Positions 23,186 through 33,784 of a DNA stretch of 64,000 bases are shown here, piece after piece. The notes under the pieces were generated by a model. That model saw only the letters and a program-made list of their open reading frames with translations, did no database searches and was not told the origin of the DNA. Positions within the stretch are counted from its first letter, which is position 1. Each line of letters begins with the position of its first letter. A program made the position numbers and the translations under genes. Source of the DNA: Setomelanomma holmii (taxonomy: Eukaryota; Ascomycota; Dothideomycetes; Pleosporales; Phaeosphaeriaceae); contig ML978196.1 in the NCBI GenBank assembly GCA_010015745.1, positions 124,001-188,000 on the forward strand, read 5' to 3'.

Positions 23186-24505
23186 ATGAGATTCACGTTC
23201 AAGTCTTACCGGAGTGGGAAGAATTCGTCCGGAGGTACGTCAGTAGATTCATGAGCGAAACCAGAAACCCCAGAAGAGGCTTGAAGTAAGCATTGCTAAG
23301 CTTCAGTTGTGCACTGGCGCAGTGCAAGTCCGTGGTGTACACGTCGACTCGCGCAATGCTGAGCCAAACCTGCAGGCGAGTCTCCATCAAACTCACAAAA
23401 TCCCCAACAAAAGCGCAAAGACCAAATTCGGCGCGCACAAAAGTATGCTCCTAACCCATTGACAATGCTCCTTATTGACGAATGCGCAACAGAACCCATC
23501 GTGAGCGCAAAGAAGCATACATCAAGTCGCTAGAGCTCGAAGTGGTACAATTGCGCGCGAACGAGGCGAGAATTTTGCAAGAGACTAGAAAATTGTACGG
23601 ACAGATCGGGAAATTAGAGAGACTACTCGACAAGCATAACATCCAAGTGCCAGATTCGAGCGACCAAATTCTGCCCGGCACAGCCATCGGATACGGGAGT
23701 GACAGTAATAAAGGAGTCTTCGAGCTTCAGATCCATGACACGAAAACGAAGCACATGCAGCAGCGAATACATATGCGAGAAGCATCAAGTCAAGGACAGG
23801 TCCAACGGTCAGTACAAAGGGCTTCATCGCATCGGAAGGATGGTAGCAGTAATCATCAGAGAGCTACGTCCAACTTCTCTCATCGTACGTCACTTGGAAG
23901 CCCAGCGCTTCGCAGATGCTGACATACCCTCAGCCTTACCGGCTTCTCAATCAGCATCAACAACACCAACATCATCCCCTTTCATGTCCACATCTATCAC
24001 CAAGCGCGTCAGCGACCTCGACCTGATGGTTGTTGGCATGGACTTCGTACTAAGCCTCGAAAGCCCCTGCTTTTCACACATGTTCCCCTACTCCACCACT
24101 GCCACGACCGGCCACGCGCTCTGCGTCAGCTCAACGCTACTTCACCATCATCCTTCACCGTCACCAAGTCCCAGCGAACCAGCAACATGGCAAGTACCAG
24201 CGCTGAGTATCGAGAGACTTCTCGAGCTTTCGAGAAGTATACCGCTTCTTGAAGGCGAGATGACGCCGGTGCAAGCGTGGGATGTGGTGCAGAAGCATCC
24301 GGAGTTTGCAGAGTTGGAGATTGAGAGATTAGAGGGATTGAAGGAGAGGTTGTTGAAGGGTGTGAAGTGCTATGGGTAAGTTCAGGAATTATGAAGAATC
24401 TGTTTGGCTGGGTACTGATGACGAAGTAGATATGGGGGAGTGGTTGATCAAGTGACTTTCGAAGATGCAGTATTTGAGACATTTGTTGTTGGGCGGGTGT
24501 TCTAG
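23186..24505 (+). CDS. bZIP transcription factor
   Basis: Five exons (23186-23234, 23376-23442, 23493-23884, 23934-24375, 24430-24505) join in phase to 341 residues. The basic region KRKDQIRRAQKTHRERKEAY is completed only by splicing exon 2 to exon 3. It continues into a leucine zipper with L at heptad spacing through IKSLELEVVQLRANEARILQ and IGKLERLLDKHN (residues ~27-85). The C-terminal half has the conserved VVGMDFVLSLESPCFSH segment of fungal bZIP regulators; the final exon (GYGGVVDQVTFEDAVFETFV) is reached by using a GTAAGT donor that otherwise reads as a stop codon. The 141-nt first intron is long for this window; ATG at 23186 is chosen because its exon enters the basic domain in phase. 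A nuclear DNA-binding regulator; targets unknown. Confidence 0.85.
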
Positions 24506-24635
24506 ACTGTTGATTGTGGCGCGATGATCTGAGAATGGCAGCCTCACGGCGCAATGCTCGACGTATGCGATATAGGTTGTCTTACTGCCTTCGCATGCAC
24601 ATGCACATTCCGTTCCAGTCTCCATATTAATTTGG

Positions 24636-26135
24636 TCAAATGATGCGAACGGTAACAAGCTCCGCACAATCGCATACAGACTTCGCAAAGCTCGCTCTCC
24701 CAATGACTTCGCTATCATCCACAATGATGCCCACCGATGCAGAGCCAGACCCTGCGTACAATAGTCCTGGTATACAATACAGGACCGCATGATCCTTTGG
24801 AGCTTGCCACATACTCAATTGGCAAGACATCACTGTACGGCACGTTGGACACGGAATTGCGGTCGTGGTCTCTTTTGCAACGATAGTGGTGGTTTGATCG
24901 ATCAAGCCAATTGACTGCAACTCCAACTGGACTGAATCATCAGGCATGATGGTCGGTGCTGAATGCGCAGCGCTCATCTGAACACCAAGTTCCCACATAT
25001 CCGCTTCCATGGCGGTATGTCCTCTGAGCCAGCGTATCTCGCCATACTGTGGTTCTTTTGCAGGGCGTAAGAGTAGCGGGCTGTAGTCATTGCGCTGCAG
25101 CGCTCGTTTTGCGGCATACAAACAAGCTTCTTGTGTATCCCAAGGTAGTTTGGCAAGACTGCTCGAGTGATCGTCTTGTTCCAGTATTGCACTTGTGGCA
25201 ATGAAGCGGTCGCGATGTGAGCGACAGCCTTGGTTGGCGAGTAGGTCGTACACGTGGCCCAAACAGTTGTACGTAGATGTATCTCTACTGAACAACGGTA
25301 TACTTGTCATCAAGTCGAGGGTAGAATCCGGTAGTCTCGAGGGAATTAGGGGTAGAGCGCGATGTTGTGAGATCTTCTCTATGAGTGATGTGAACGTGAT
25401 GGACATGATTTCGTATCGGCTATTCATCAGGTAGCCATCGCGGCACATCAAGAACTCGACGATGATCCACATGCGACGGAACCATCTCGCATTAAAAACG
25501 CGCTTTAAGTTCTCGGAGTGGAGAACGATGTCTCCAAGGTTTGATAATACAAACATATCAAAAGTCGGCTCATCGTCCAAGTGTATCAAGGCTTTACCAC
25601 CGTACTTGAAGATCTGGAAGATCTGCGGCAGTATTGTTGTTCCTCTGAAGCTGTCCTGCCACTGCGGAATGCTAATATAGTCATGCCAGATCTGGATGTC
25701 TCGGCCATATCGTTGAGCTGCTGCCAATAGGACCCGAACGGGCAATTCAAAGACCATGCGTGCGGCTTCCAAGTTCGTTTCCCTAGATGCGTAGGCTCGA
25801 GCTACCGGATCGTGCCATGCGTGCGATATCGGCGTGAAATGGATGTTGTGTACTTTCATACATATGAGATGCGTGTTTGTGACGACCACGGTAGGTAGCA
25901 GTCTTGTCGTCGGACAGTAGGACTGAGATCCGCGCTTGAGCTGCAGGGTCCGGACTGGTGGTGCCACTGCGATGTCAAAATGTTGCAAGCAGACAGAGCA
26001 AGGTGTGTCCAGTCCATCAGTCCAGCAAAGGCTTAGTATATCAGACGGATCGACTTGTATAACGTTGTCGTTCACTTCGATCGTGTATGTTGGATTTTCG
26101 CAAAGCCCCAGACTTGCCAACGGTGGCAGCCTCAT
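24636..26135 (-). CDS. HET-domain (heterokaryon incompatibility) protein
   Basis: Intronless, 499 residues. HET proteins trigger or modulate cell death after non-self recognition in fungi (family knowledge). The HET core is visible: FTPISHAWHDPVARAY, then QIWHDYISIPQWQDSFRGTT with ILPQIFQIF and ALIHLDDEP, then NARWFRRMWIIVEFLM, the usual order of HET motifs. Upstream are two CxxC-like pairs (LCWTDGLDTPCSVCLQHF); the C-terminal half is unlike anything I recognise, with another CPTC motif near residue 430. The start codon is ~300 bases from the divergent PhyH gene. No internal damage, unlike the second HET gene of the window. Confidence 0.82.
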   Translation of the reverse strand: MRLPPLASLGLCENPTYTIEVNDNVIQVDPSDILSLCWTDGLDTPCSVCLQHFDIAVAPPVRTLQLKRGSQSYCPTTRLLPTVVVTNTHLICMKVHNIHFTPISHAWHDPVARAYASRETNLEAARMVFELPVRVLLAAAQRYGRDIQIWHDYISIPQWQDSFRGTTILPQIFQIFKYGGKALIHLDDEPTFDMFVLSNLGDIVLHSENLKRVFNARWFRRMWIIVEFLMCRDGYLMNSRYEIMSITFTSLIEKISQHRALPLIPSRLPDSTLDLMTSIPLFSRDTSTYNCLGHVYDLLANQGCRSHRDRFIATSAILEQDDHSSSLAKLPWDTQEACLYAAKRALQRNDYSPLLLRPAKEPQYGEIRWLRGHTAMEADMWELGVQMSAAHSAPTIMPDDSVQLELQSIGLIDQTTTIVAKETTTAIPCPTCRTVMSCQLSMWQAPKDHAVLYCIPGLLYAGSGSASVGIIVDDSEVIGRASFAKSVCDCAELVTVRII

Positions 26136-26442
26136 CGTTGGAGATGACCCGAGGTAACATCTATTCAGTGTTCGAAAGTGCGCTTGCGAGGATTGAAAGT
26201 AATTTTGGCCCCCGAGTGCGGCTCGTCAGCTGTTCATCCAATCACGAGTAATGAGGATGGTGACGACCCCGCGGTGTGGTGGGGTGCATGAGGCGAGAAC
26301 CTCTTCTTGCAGCCATCTGACACCTCCATTGAAATGCTTTCAGATTGTGAACGCGAAGCCGCTGGGATGGGCCGCTACCGTAGCTTCGTACCGGTACCAC
26401 CAGTCGTTCTTCCTCATACTACTTGTGTCGCTGCGGAGTCCT
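26136..26442. other. Divergent promoter between HET and PhyH genes
   Basis: About 300 bases separate the two opposing starts. An in-frame ATG at 26251 would extend the PhyH protein by 64 residues of poor protein character, so this is treated as non-coding. Confidence 0.45.
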
Positions 26443-27540
26443 ATGCGGCGAATACGATGGTCCTGGAGCGGTGCTCTTGATACCTCGCGCCAGTCATATG
26501 CTCTTTCGCCACACGCCAATGACTTGCGGCGTTGTATACACTCGTCGAAACAAGTTTTTTCGGCGCAAGGGCGCTGGGAGATCACGCCGGTTCGCCTAAC
26601 CGACCAAGAACGCATCGCACAACGACTGAGTAGCAGGAGCCTGCAGCTCGGCATTACGGAGTTCCATAACAACGGCATCTCGATAATCGAAAATGCTGTG
26701 GCGCATGGCCCGTTGGACCATATCCGTGAACGCATGCTGCAAGATCTGCCTCGGAATCTTGCGTCGCCCCAAGTTCACTACAACCAAGGAAGGACGCACC
26801 GCAATGTCTCGCAAACGCCGCCACTACTTGCTGAATATCTTCATGAAGACGTGTGGGCGAATCGTATAGCTGTGGCGCTGATCGAGAACATAATTGGACC
26901 CAAACCCCAGCTCTCCTTCGCAACGTCAAACATCGCCATTCCCGGTGGACAAGGCCGTCAGGCTGTGCATAGCGATTATTATTGCGAGCACTTAGACTTT
27001 CCGGTCTTCCTTGAGCTTTGCATCTTCCTTGACGACGTGAATCAAGAGAATGGCAGTACTGAGATCTGGCCCGGCACACACTATGGCTATACCAAAGCAG
27101 ACCACACGTACTCGGACATGGGATGGATCAAGAAGGACGTCTTCGAGAGAAGAGCTTGTCTGTGTCCTCCCGTACAGGCGACCATCCCAAAAGGCTCGCT
27201 GTGCGTTAGAGATTTGCGGATGTGGCATGCAGGAATGCCGAATTTCACAGTCAACCCTCGCATCATGTTAGGCTTCATATTCAGTCCTACGTGGTTCGCA
27301 TCTCGAATGAAGCTGAGATTGCCAGAGAAGGCTCGAGCGCTAGTGAGTGGCTGGGACCACGTAGACTGCGTAGCGAAATTTGTTGATGATGATATTGACT
27401 ATCTTGACTTAGCGCAAGACATGAACTTGACGCAGGAAGAGACGGACTGGACGGGACAATATGTCCCAAAGCACGGAAAAATAGCCGCTGGTCCGGATGA
27501 TTACTGGGTACCAACTCAAGCAAAATGGACCTCAACCTAA
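26443..27540 (+). CDS. Phytanoyl-CoA dioxygenase (PhyH) family protein
   Basis: Fe(II)/2-oxoglutarate-dependent oxygenase of the PhyH family; in fungi such enzymes often act on small secondary metabolites or lipids. No intron; 365 residues from ATG 26443. The metal triad is complete: H176-x-D178 in RQAVHSDYYCEHLDFPVFLE and the distal H262 in RDLRMWHAGMPNF, with R273 (NPRIML) to hold 2-oxoglutarate. LDDVNQENGSTEIWPGTHYG between them is the typical PhyH loop. The N-terminal ~60 residues are basic and serine-rich and could be a targeting sequence. Its stop codon overlaps the 3' end of the opposing TIR-like gene. Confidence 0.82.
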   Translation: MRRIRWSWSGALDTSRQSYALSPHANDLRRCIHSSKQVFSAQGRWEITPVRLTDQERIAQRLSSRSLQLGITEFHNNGISIIENAVAHGPLDHIRERMLQDLPRNLASPQVHYNQGRTHRNVSQTPPLLAEYLHEDVWANRIAVALIENIIGPKPQLSFATSNIAIPGGQGRQAVHSDYYCEHLDFPVFLELCIFLDDVNQENGSTEIWPGTHYGYTKADHTYSDMGWIKKDVFERRACLCPPVQATIPKGSLCVRDLRMWHAGMPNFTVNPRIMLGFIFSPTWFASRMKLRLPEKARALVSGWDHVDCVAKFVDDDIDYLDLAQDMNLTQEETDWTGQYVPKHGKIAAGPDDYWVPTQAKWTST

Positions 27541-30310
27541 TAGCCGCGTTTGTCGTTCGAGAAAGATAAGCTTCGGTCTGTCAGCCTCATAGGTAACTTT
27601 CTTGTCAGCCATGTGGATTTTCAGGTCCAGAGGTCCATCGCGCAAGCTTTCTTTGCTGGTGTTTGGATCAATGTGGTGCTCATGCCAGGCGTGCAAGCCG
27701 TATGCCTTCCGCAGTGTCTGGATCATCAGCACCTCGACACAACACCATGATCGCTCGTAGTATCTCTCGTCGATGAGGCTGATCATAGCGTTACACTGCG
27801 CGAGATTCATGGGCAAAGCTGCGACTCCAGGTCTCTGGTGATCCTGATCTATGCAAGCAAAATCCTATGCAGTCAGCATTTGTATTGATAGAATAAAAGA
27901 TCAAATGCCTTACGATCCATATGCACAGTTGCTCTTCGCTGATTCCCGGGTGTATTTTAAGGAAGAGCTTGATGGCTCTTAGCATTCGATGATACTGGGT
28001 GTGCTGGATGCTGTCGGGCGAGTCGCCTACAGCTTGAGCGCCAAAGTCTTTGGCGATCCACCTGTACGAGAAGAAAAGTACAAATGGCGCCTTATCGCCG
28101 GTATCCGTCTCAATGTGGTCTCGTGTGTAACCATCGTTTGATCTCGGAAGCCGGGCGCAACCTCGAAAGTCTGTGTATCGCACATACTTGAAGCGATCGA
28201 ATGTGTCTCTCTTTGCAGCATCTTTATCGAGGGCTGTTGTATATGTTTGACGGAGGTCGTCGAACCTAGAGCCGACTCCTGTTTCCAGGAGAACAGGCCT
28301 GAGCTGGTCTTGAAACAATTCTCTGTATCCTTTGCGCAGTGTTGCTTCGTACTGCAGCTGCGACAGCTCTGCATCCACGTCGCCACCCTCGCGGGCGATC
28401 TGACGGCGCAGGCCATTCTCGATTATTCCTGCGGTGTCGCGATCGCCATTGTAGACTGCGCATTCCAAGGCAGAGTATCCTTGCTCATCCCTGAGCTTCA
28501 GATCTGCGCCAGCAGCGATGATCTCGACGATGTATTGCCGATGCTCAGCGGATATCTCTTTACACAAGGCGATGATAGGCGGGCATCCCTCCGGGGGATT
28601 GAACAGATTGAGGGCTTCGTCGTGATGATCGGTAAGGAGTAATGTGCGACCAAGGAAAGCCCTCGCAAAACCTCTTTTCGTTGTATCATTCTGTAGAAAG
28701 GTGAGATTGTAGTTGTTTCGCGCGTGCGCTATTGCTTTCTCAGAGTCCCCTTTTTCAAGATAGCACAGAGCGAGTCGACCTTGGCCGATGGCTTCCATCG
28801 TGACGTCTTGCAACTTTTGCGCTCGTTCGACACGCTCATGCACAAGATGCAGCGCGCTGTCCAGGAGAGTCGGATCCTTATTAAGCAGGTACAGTTGATA
28901 TATGACCATTCCAAGAGTGCCAGCTGCGCGAGCGATATACTTCTCGAGGTTGAGTTCTTTCGCACCATGGTATTGAGCTTCGCTCATGCGTTTGCAATCT
29001 TCCAGGCGATCCATGTGTCGATAGACAGTGGCTAGCTCACCGGAACAGTCCACCCGGAAGCGAGATAGCGGCGCGTTCAAAACGACTTCTTCTAAGCACT
29101 CACAGGCTTTCTCACAAAGTCCCAGCATGCGATACATATGCCCTAATTCTCCGAGAGTAACATGCAGGTACCTCGGTGCGTCTAACCATTTGTTGTGTCG
29201 GCAGATGTGCAAGGCTGTTCGGAATGATCGAATTGCTTCTTCCCATTCTCCTAGATTCGAATGCTGCATACCGATCTCTTGGTGGATTTCCCAGGTCCGC
29301 AAGTCTGAGATGATGTTCGCGACACTATCAACACTGAGATCGGCGGGCTTCCGGTCGTGGGTCGTAGATTCGTGAGATATTGGACCAATGACGGGTGCAT
29401 CGTGAATGTAGCCACGATGCGAGTCAAAGAAGAGCAGGGTTGCATGCAGCGCATCCGGCTCGACCTCTGAGCTGTGGTATACACCAGCAGGGATATGATA
29501 TGTCATATTACGGGTGTGCAAGTCTTCCTGCTTCTGAGTGACTTGAACCAGTCTGCCTGTGTTGGTGACTGTTGAGGACTTGCTGTGCACCTTATACTTT
29601 CTGTCACTTTCTTTGCTATCTTGGCCTGCCCAACCAACCTGATAGACAGCATGAGTAGCATCTTCTGCAGCGGCAGGAACCACTTCAAAAGTGTTGTCGG
29701 TGCTTTCTCCTGCTAGGATCCAGCTTTGCGCATGTGGCTGGTGCATGTGTATGGCCAGGTCAGGATTCGCTCTTACACCATCGGGCAGCCATATGTGTAA
29801 ACGAATAAGCTCATCGATGCGCCCATCCTGGATGAAGCTCCATAGAGGAATTCCTTGAAGACCTTGTGCACTTCGACCAATTTGCCATGGTAACGAGGGA
29901 CATTGAAGCGCATACTTGATCAGGGTCCAGACCAGTTCGAGATGCTCCGGTGAGACGATAGTTCCTTCTCTCCCCGACTGTCGCAAAAAGGCTAAGGCAA
30001 TAGAAACGTTCACGATCTGCCGCTGATCGTCGTCGAGAGTCATTTGCGTTGCTAGCTCGAGCCATTCTTCCAGAGAAAAGCTGTCGCCATGCTTGTTGCT
30101 GTCTGTCCTGAGGAGGTCGAAGATGGCGCGGACCTTTTCATCCGGAAGCTTCAGGACAGAACTAACTCCCTGCACGCCACGGATTATAGCGGACGATGGG
30201 AAGTGTTGTTTGTTCTCCGTGTGTGCTTCGGCATCGGTCGTTGGGGTGGCGATACCAGAAGCGTCGCTATCCTCACTTGTGGTGACCCCATCAATGATAT
30301 CGGTCATCAT
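27532..30310 (-). CDS. Cupin/TPR/ankyrin protein with C-terminal TIR-like domain
   Basis: Two exons (30310-27914 and 27864-27532) joined over a 49-nt intron with a TGCTGAC branch site; 909 residues. Domains as read: an EF-hand-like helical start (~55-110), a cupin-like beta-rich module (~155-310; HMHQPHAQSWILAGE and MTYHIPAGVYHSSEV), TPR repeats (~345-560; EIGMQHSNLGEWEEAIRSFR), one ankyrin-like unit (~590-630; GADLKLRDEQGYSALECAVY), and a C-terminal TIR-like domain (~743-890). The last has PFVLFFSYRWI, IDFACIDQD and YYERSWCCVEV; W-C-x-x-E matches the loop bearing the catalytic glutamate of NADase TIR domains (here E843). The TIR-like part becomes continuous only after splicing. The architecture suggests a signalling or cell-death protein; the function is inference. 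ATG 30310 (MM) is the first ATG in frame. Confidence 0.8.
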
Positions 30311-32260
30311 TAGCTTGAGGAAGAGGTGCAATCATTAACCATTTACCAAGTGTCGCCGAAAATGGATAGAAATTCGCAGAGGTTGACGATTGTCGGCTGC
30401 CTGCGAGGCGACAGCTGCTGCGGGGCAGCCTTCAGGGCTGACATGGGCATCTCAGCCTCGCAGCCGATATGCACGCAGCTCAACCAGTCAGACATGGCAG
30501 CTTCGCATCGCCCGAAAAATGATGAGGGCGATGTCCTGAGCTTGATGCCACACTCAGGAGTCAGATCGGTGGGACGTAGAGTCGATCGTGATGAAGGCAA
30601 GAGTTCTTCGGCTGGGTCATTATCCGCACAAAAAATGAGGGCCAAAGACCTAATTTTCTAGCCTAAAATGTGCATTTTCTGCGCCTGTAAAAAACCTACT
30701 TCGTTTCTGTAGGCGTCTTAAGAAGACAGTGGTAAAATTGTGAGCATAATTCCTAGTATGAGTAGCTGTTGGAGAAAGAGACTTGGGGAGTGAGGTGAAT
30801 CTGTCTAGATTCCTGGCCTCTAATTGGCAGCAAGACAAAATTGACCTAGACGAATATCTTTCTAACCCAGCCGAATAACCTTTGCCATGATGAAAGCACT
30901 GATGCCTCGCTTTTGGTGCATGAACGCGCTCAGCAGAAGTTAGACATGCAATAGTCAAGGCTGGTATAAGACAATCCATTGCATTGGGTAAAGCTTCGCG
31001 ACAAAAGCAGATAGAAAGACCAAATTTGGGGGTTGAGGTTTGAAATGAGGTTTACGAAGCAGAAGAGGGTGGACGAAGTACGCCAAGCCACTAGCGTGGC
31101 GCGTTTGACGCGACTTCTCAAGGCTGTCTGGCGGCATCACAATGGACCCGTCCTACACCAATCTTTGTCCCGTAGAAACGAGTGTTTGCACTAGTATGTT
31201 ACCAGTGTGTCGTCAGTAGCCCCTCGATTACGACCAAGAGCGTGCAACATGTTACTGTATACTGACGAGCGGTGTTTCGAAGCTATTATGGAAGGTAGGA
31301 CTTGCTAACACTCCACTTCAAAAATTTAGATACCTCGCGAAGCTCCCTGAATGCACATTGGCTCCGGGACAATTGAGGAAATACGTCGCGACGGCAAGAA
31401 ACGCGACTACAAAGCCTCAATACCATGAAAGGTGACTTTTGGTCTTTCACATTTCCAGCCATGCGCCAGACCTTTACTGGACCCAGAACCAAAGATTTCT
31501 ATCCAGTCGCAAAACTTACTAGGAACGTGTTTATGGCTGAGTGGTCGTGCAAGGACGTGATGGGTCAGGTACACACGACAATCCCTATGCGCGAAAATAA
31601 CCCGCAGTGCTCTTCTCTCAGTCGATGAAAAGCAAAGAAATTTGCCCATACTTCGCGAAAGGCAAAGCTTCTGGGGAGCGGCGGTTCGTAGATCTGATTG
31701 TCATGGCGGTCATTGGATGCGGGTTTGGGATCGATCCGCCCCCCACGGTGTCTGGATGCACCATTTCAGCCTCGACATCATGGCCGCCTAAGCTTGGCAG
31801 ACTTTATTAAACTCCACTGCAGGGCGCAATCGCAAGCCAAGTCCTCCAATTCAGATCTTCCATCTCGATGTCGTCGGATCACGATAAACCTTGATCGTCC
31901 AGCTTGCACACATTGAAACTCGACTGTCGTTCTACTGGACTTGGCAACCTGGTTCGCGTCGATACCGCTCGTTGACTACGCGTCCTGGCTACATAATCGA
32001 GATGGGCCGGGAACGTGTATCATAGGGCCATGAATTTTTTCAGAAGGTACATTTGCCCTTTGTGATAGGAGCGCAAATGAAAGTAGGCTGGAGTCGAGAT
32101 TGACGATGGATTGAGAGTCGACTATAAGAAAGACAATTTTCCCTGCTTCAGGGGGAAGTGTTCCAGCCGATCACTTCCAAGATTCGCTTACTGCATTCTC
32201 ACCATTACTTTCCGGTCTTTCATCTTATCTTTGTAAACGCACATCCTCAAACCGCCCACA
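30311..32260. other. 2-kb region without supported genes
   Basis: Frames of 60-111 codons occur on both strands but carry no motif. The first part should hold the promoter of the TIR-like gene (minus strand). The last ~150 bases look like a promoter and leader for the secreted-protein locus, with TATAAG at about 32123. No complete mobile element was recognised. Confidence 0.45.
32123..32128 (+). promoter_or_regulatory. TATA-like element
   Basis: TATAAG about 135 bases before the signal-peptide ATG at 32261. It suggests the now broken gene once had an ordinary promoter. Confidence 0.35.
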
Positions 32261-33269
32261 ATGAAGTCCTTCCCCCTCTTTTTGGCCTCAGCATCACTCC
32301 TTTCCCATCACCTCGCCCTCGCTAGTGCTCTGACCATCCTCACACCTCGCGGCAAGTCCAACGTTCTACTCTCACCCTGAAGATCTTCGGCGCCGTCTTC
32401 AAAGACGAAGTCGACGTAGCATGGGACTACAAAGGCAACACAGCCATGTGCTCCATCTACATGGAGACAACCGACGGCGCCAAGTGTTGAGTCGTTGTAG
32501 ACTGCGGACGACGGCCGCAGAGAATACAATGCCGGCGGCGCGGCTTGGAACGTTTGCTACGTAGGCGGCCGCCCGTATCTCACGGACCCCCGGATCGGTG
32601 ACTTTAGTATCACGTTCAAGGAATGCGATGGCTCCGGCCAGGGCGAAGGCTTGACGACGCCAATCTTGCAGCTCAACTATGTGGGCAACTGGTCGGAAAT
32701 CCCAGTTCAGACTCTTGCCGAACAGTATCATACGTACCAGCGGTGCTCTGATATGGGAGGTCTTGGCGGGTCTGTCTTTCGCGATTGTGATAAGGGGCCA
32801 TTGTACGTTCTTCTCCCATCCCAGAAGACATGTTTCGAAAGTCGCTAACACAGTCTTGTCAACAGTATCTGTCACTGGTCCGGCATGGGCAATTCCGACA
32901 TCTCCGTATCCCGCACAAAAGGTTGGGAATGCAGCCTCCCCAAAATCGGCCGCGGGTGCAGTCCGGGCTGGTGCGGTATCTATGTTACTCAATATCAGAA
33001 GCCAGATCCTGCCAAAGATAAGTACGCGCTCGAAGTCGCGCATCTCAACGATGCCAATGAGAATAGGGAAGTCAGACCTGAGCATTAGCTTGACGAGCGA
33101 GTCGCCGCTTACGGTGGAGATCAAGACTGGTGCTGTAAATGCTGATTCCGTCAGGCTCGCCTATGGCGGGGACTTTTGGGGGTCGAATGATAGTTCGAGG
33201 TGTAGTGTCGGCGCCTACGAGCACGAAAGGCTGGCCCGAATCTTTACTCTCATCAGCAACGAGAACTAG
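32261..33269 (+). pseudogene. Broken secreted cysteine-rich protein gene
   Basis: A signal peptide (MKSFPLFLASASLLSHHLAL ASA) starts at 32261, but the frame stops at about 32378. Coding character continues in the next frame (LKIFGAVFKDEVDVAWDYKG, then MCSIYMETTDGAKC) until a TGA near 32488. It then switches again (DDGRREYNAGGAAWNVCYVG, FSITFKECDGSG, QRCSDMGGLGGSVFRDCD). A normal 62-nt intron (32803-32864, with CGCTAACAC) joins this to CHWSGMGNSDISVSRTKGWE and RGCSPGWCGIYVTQ, after which a third shift near 33065 leads to SDLSISLTSESPLTVEIKTG and GGDFWGSNDSSRCSVGAYE. So three frame changes interrupt one cysteine-rich secreted protein of ~300 residues. The family is unknown to me; conserved splice signals show it was a real gene. 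Confidence 0.65.
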
Positions 33270-33784
33270 AACTGAACAAGAACAACCAAGCAGGCGACCC
33301 ATTCTCAACGAAAATCAATGCGCCTCTCTAACCTCCCGTCCATTCCCGCCATGCTGTTCGCATGTACAGCTTCCGCCGGACCCCTTGAGTATGGCATATG
33401 TTAAGCCGATTGCGCACGTCAGACATTTTGAGGTGCTGTTCATCAGCCACGGCTTCCGCGTTGGCTAATGCTTGCTGCGCTGCGTTTGATGCTTGTCATG
33501 ACGACTGCCGGGTCGCTTTGTCATGGTTTTCCGTACCGGTGACTGAATGATGTGCATAATTTCGTTCCAGGCTGGCGTACTCCGCCGGGACCGACGCAAT
33601 AAGGGTGCCCCGAAGATGCCTGAAAGAAGTGAAAGAAGGAATGTACGACTACACTGCCTTCACAAGTTGCCAAATGTTTTCACGCAGAAGGACTCAGACT
33701 TGCCATTCCAATCTTGCAAAGATCTGCTACTTCACTTGAAATGAATATGTTATCCACACCACAGGCCCTGTTCTTTCAACCATC
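33270..33784. other. Intergenic region
   Basis: No supported gene between the broken secreted-protein locus and the 3' end of the BVMO gene. Confidence 0.4.

Noticed and set aside
26251..26442. Longer N-terminus for the PhyH protein
   Set aside because: The 64 added residues are low in protein character and occupy the short divergent promoter; ATG 26443 was preferred, though not proven.
30311..32260. A transposon in the 2-kb gap
   Set aside because: No transposase, reverse-transcriptase motif or terminal repeat could be found by eye.
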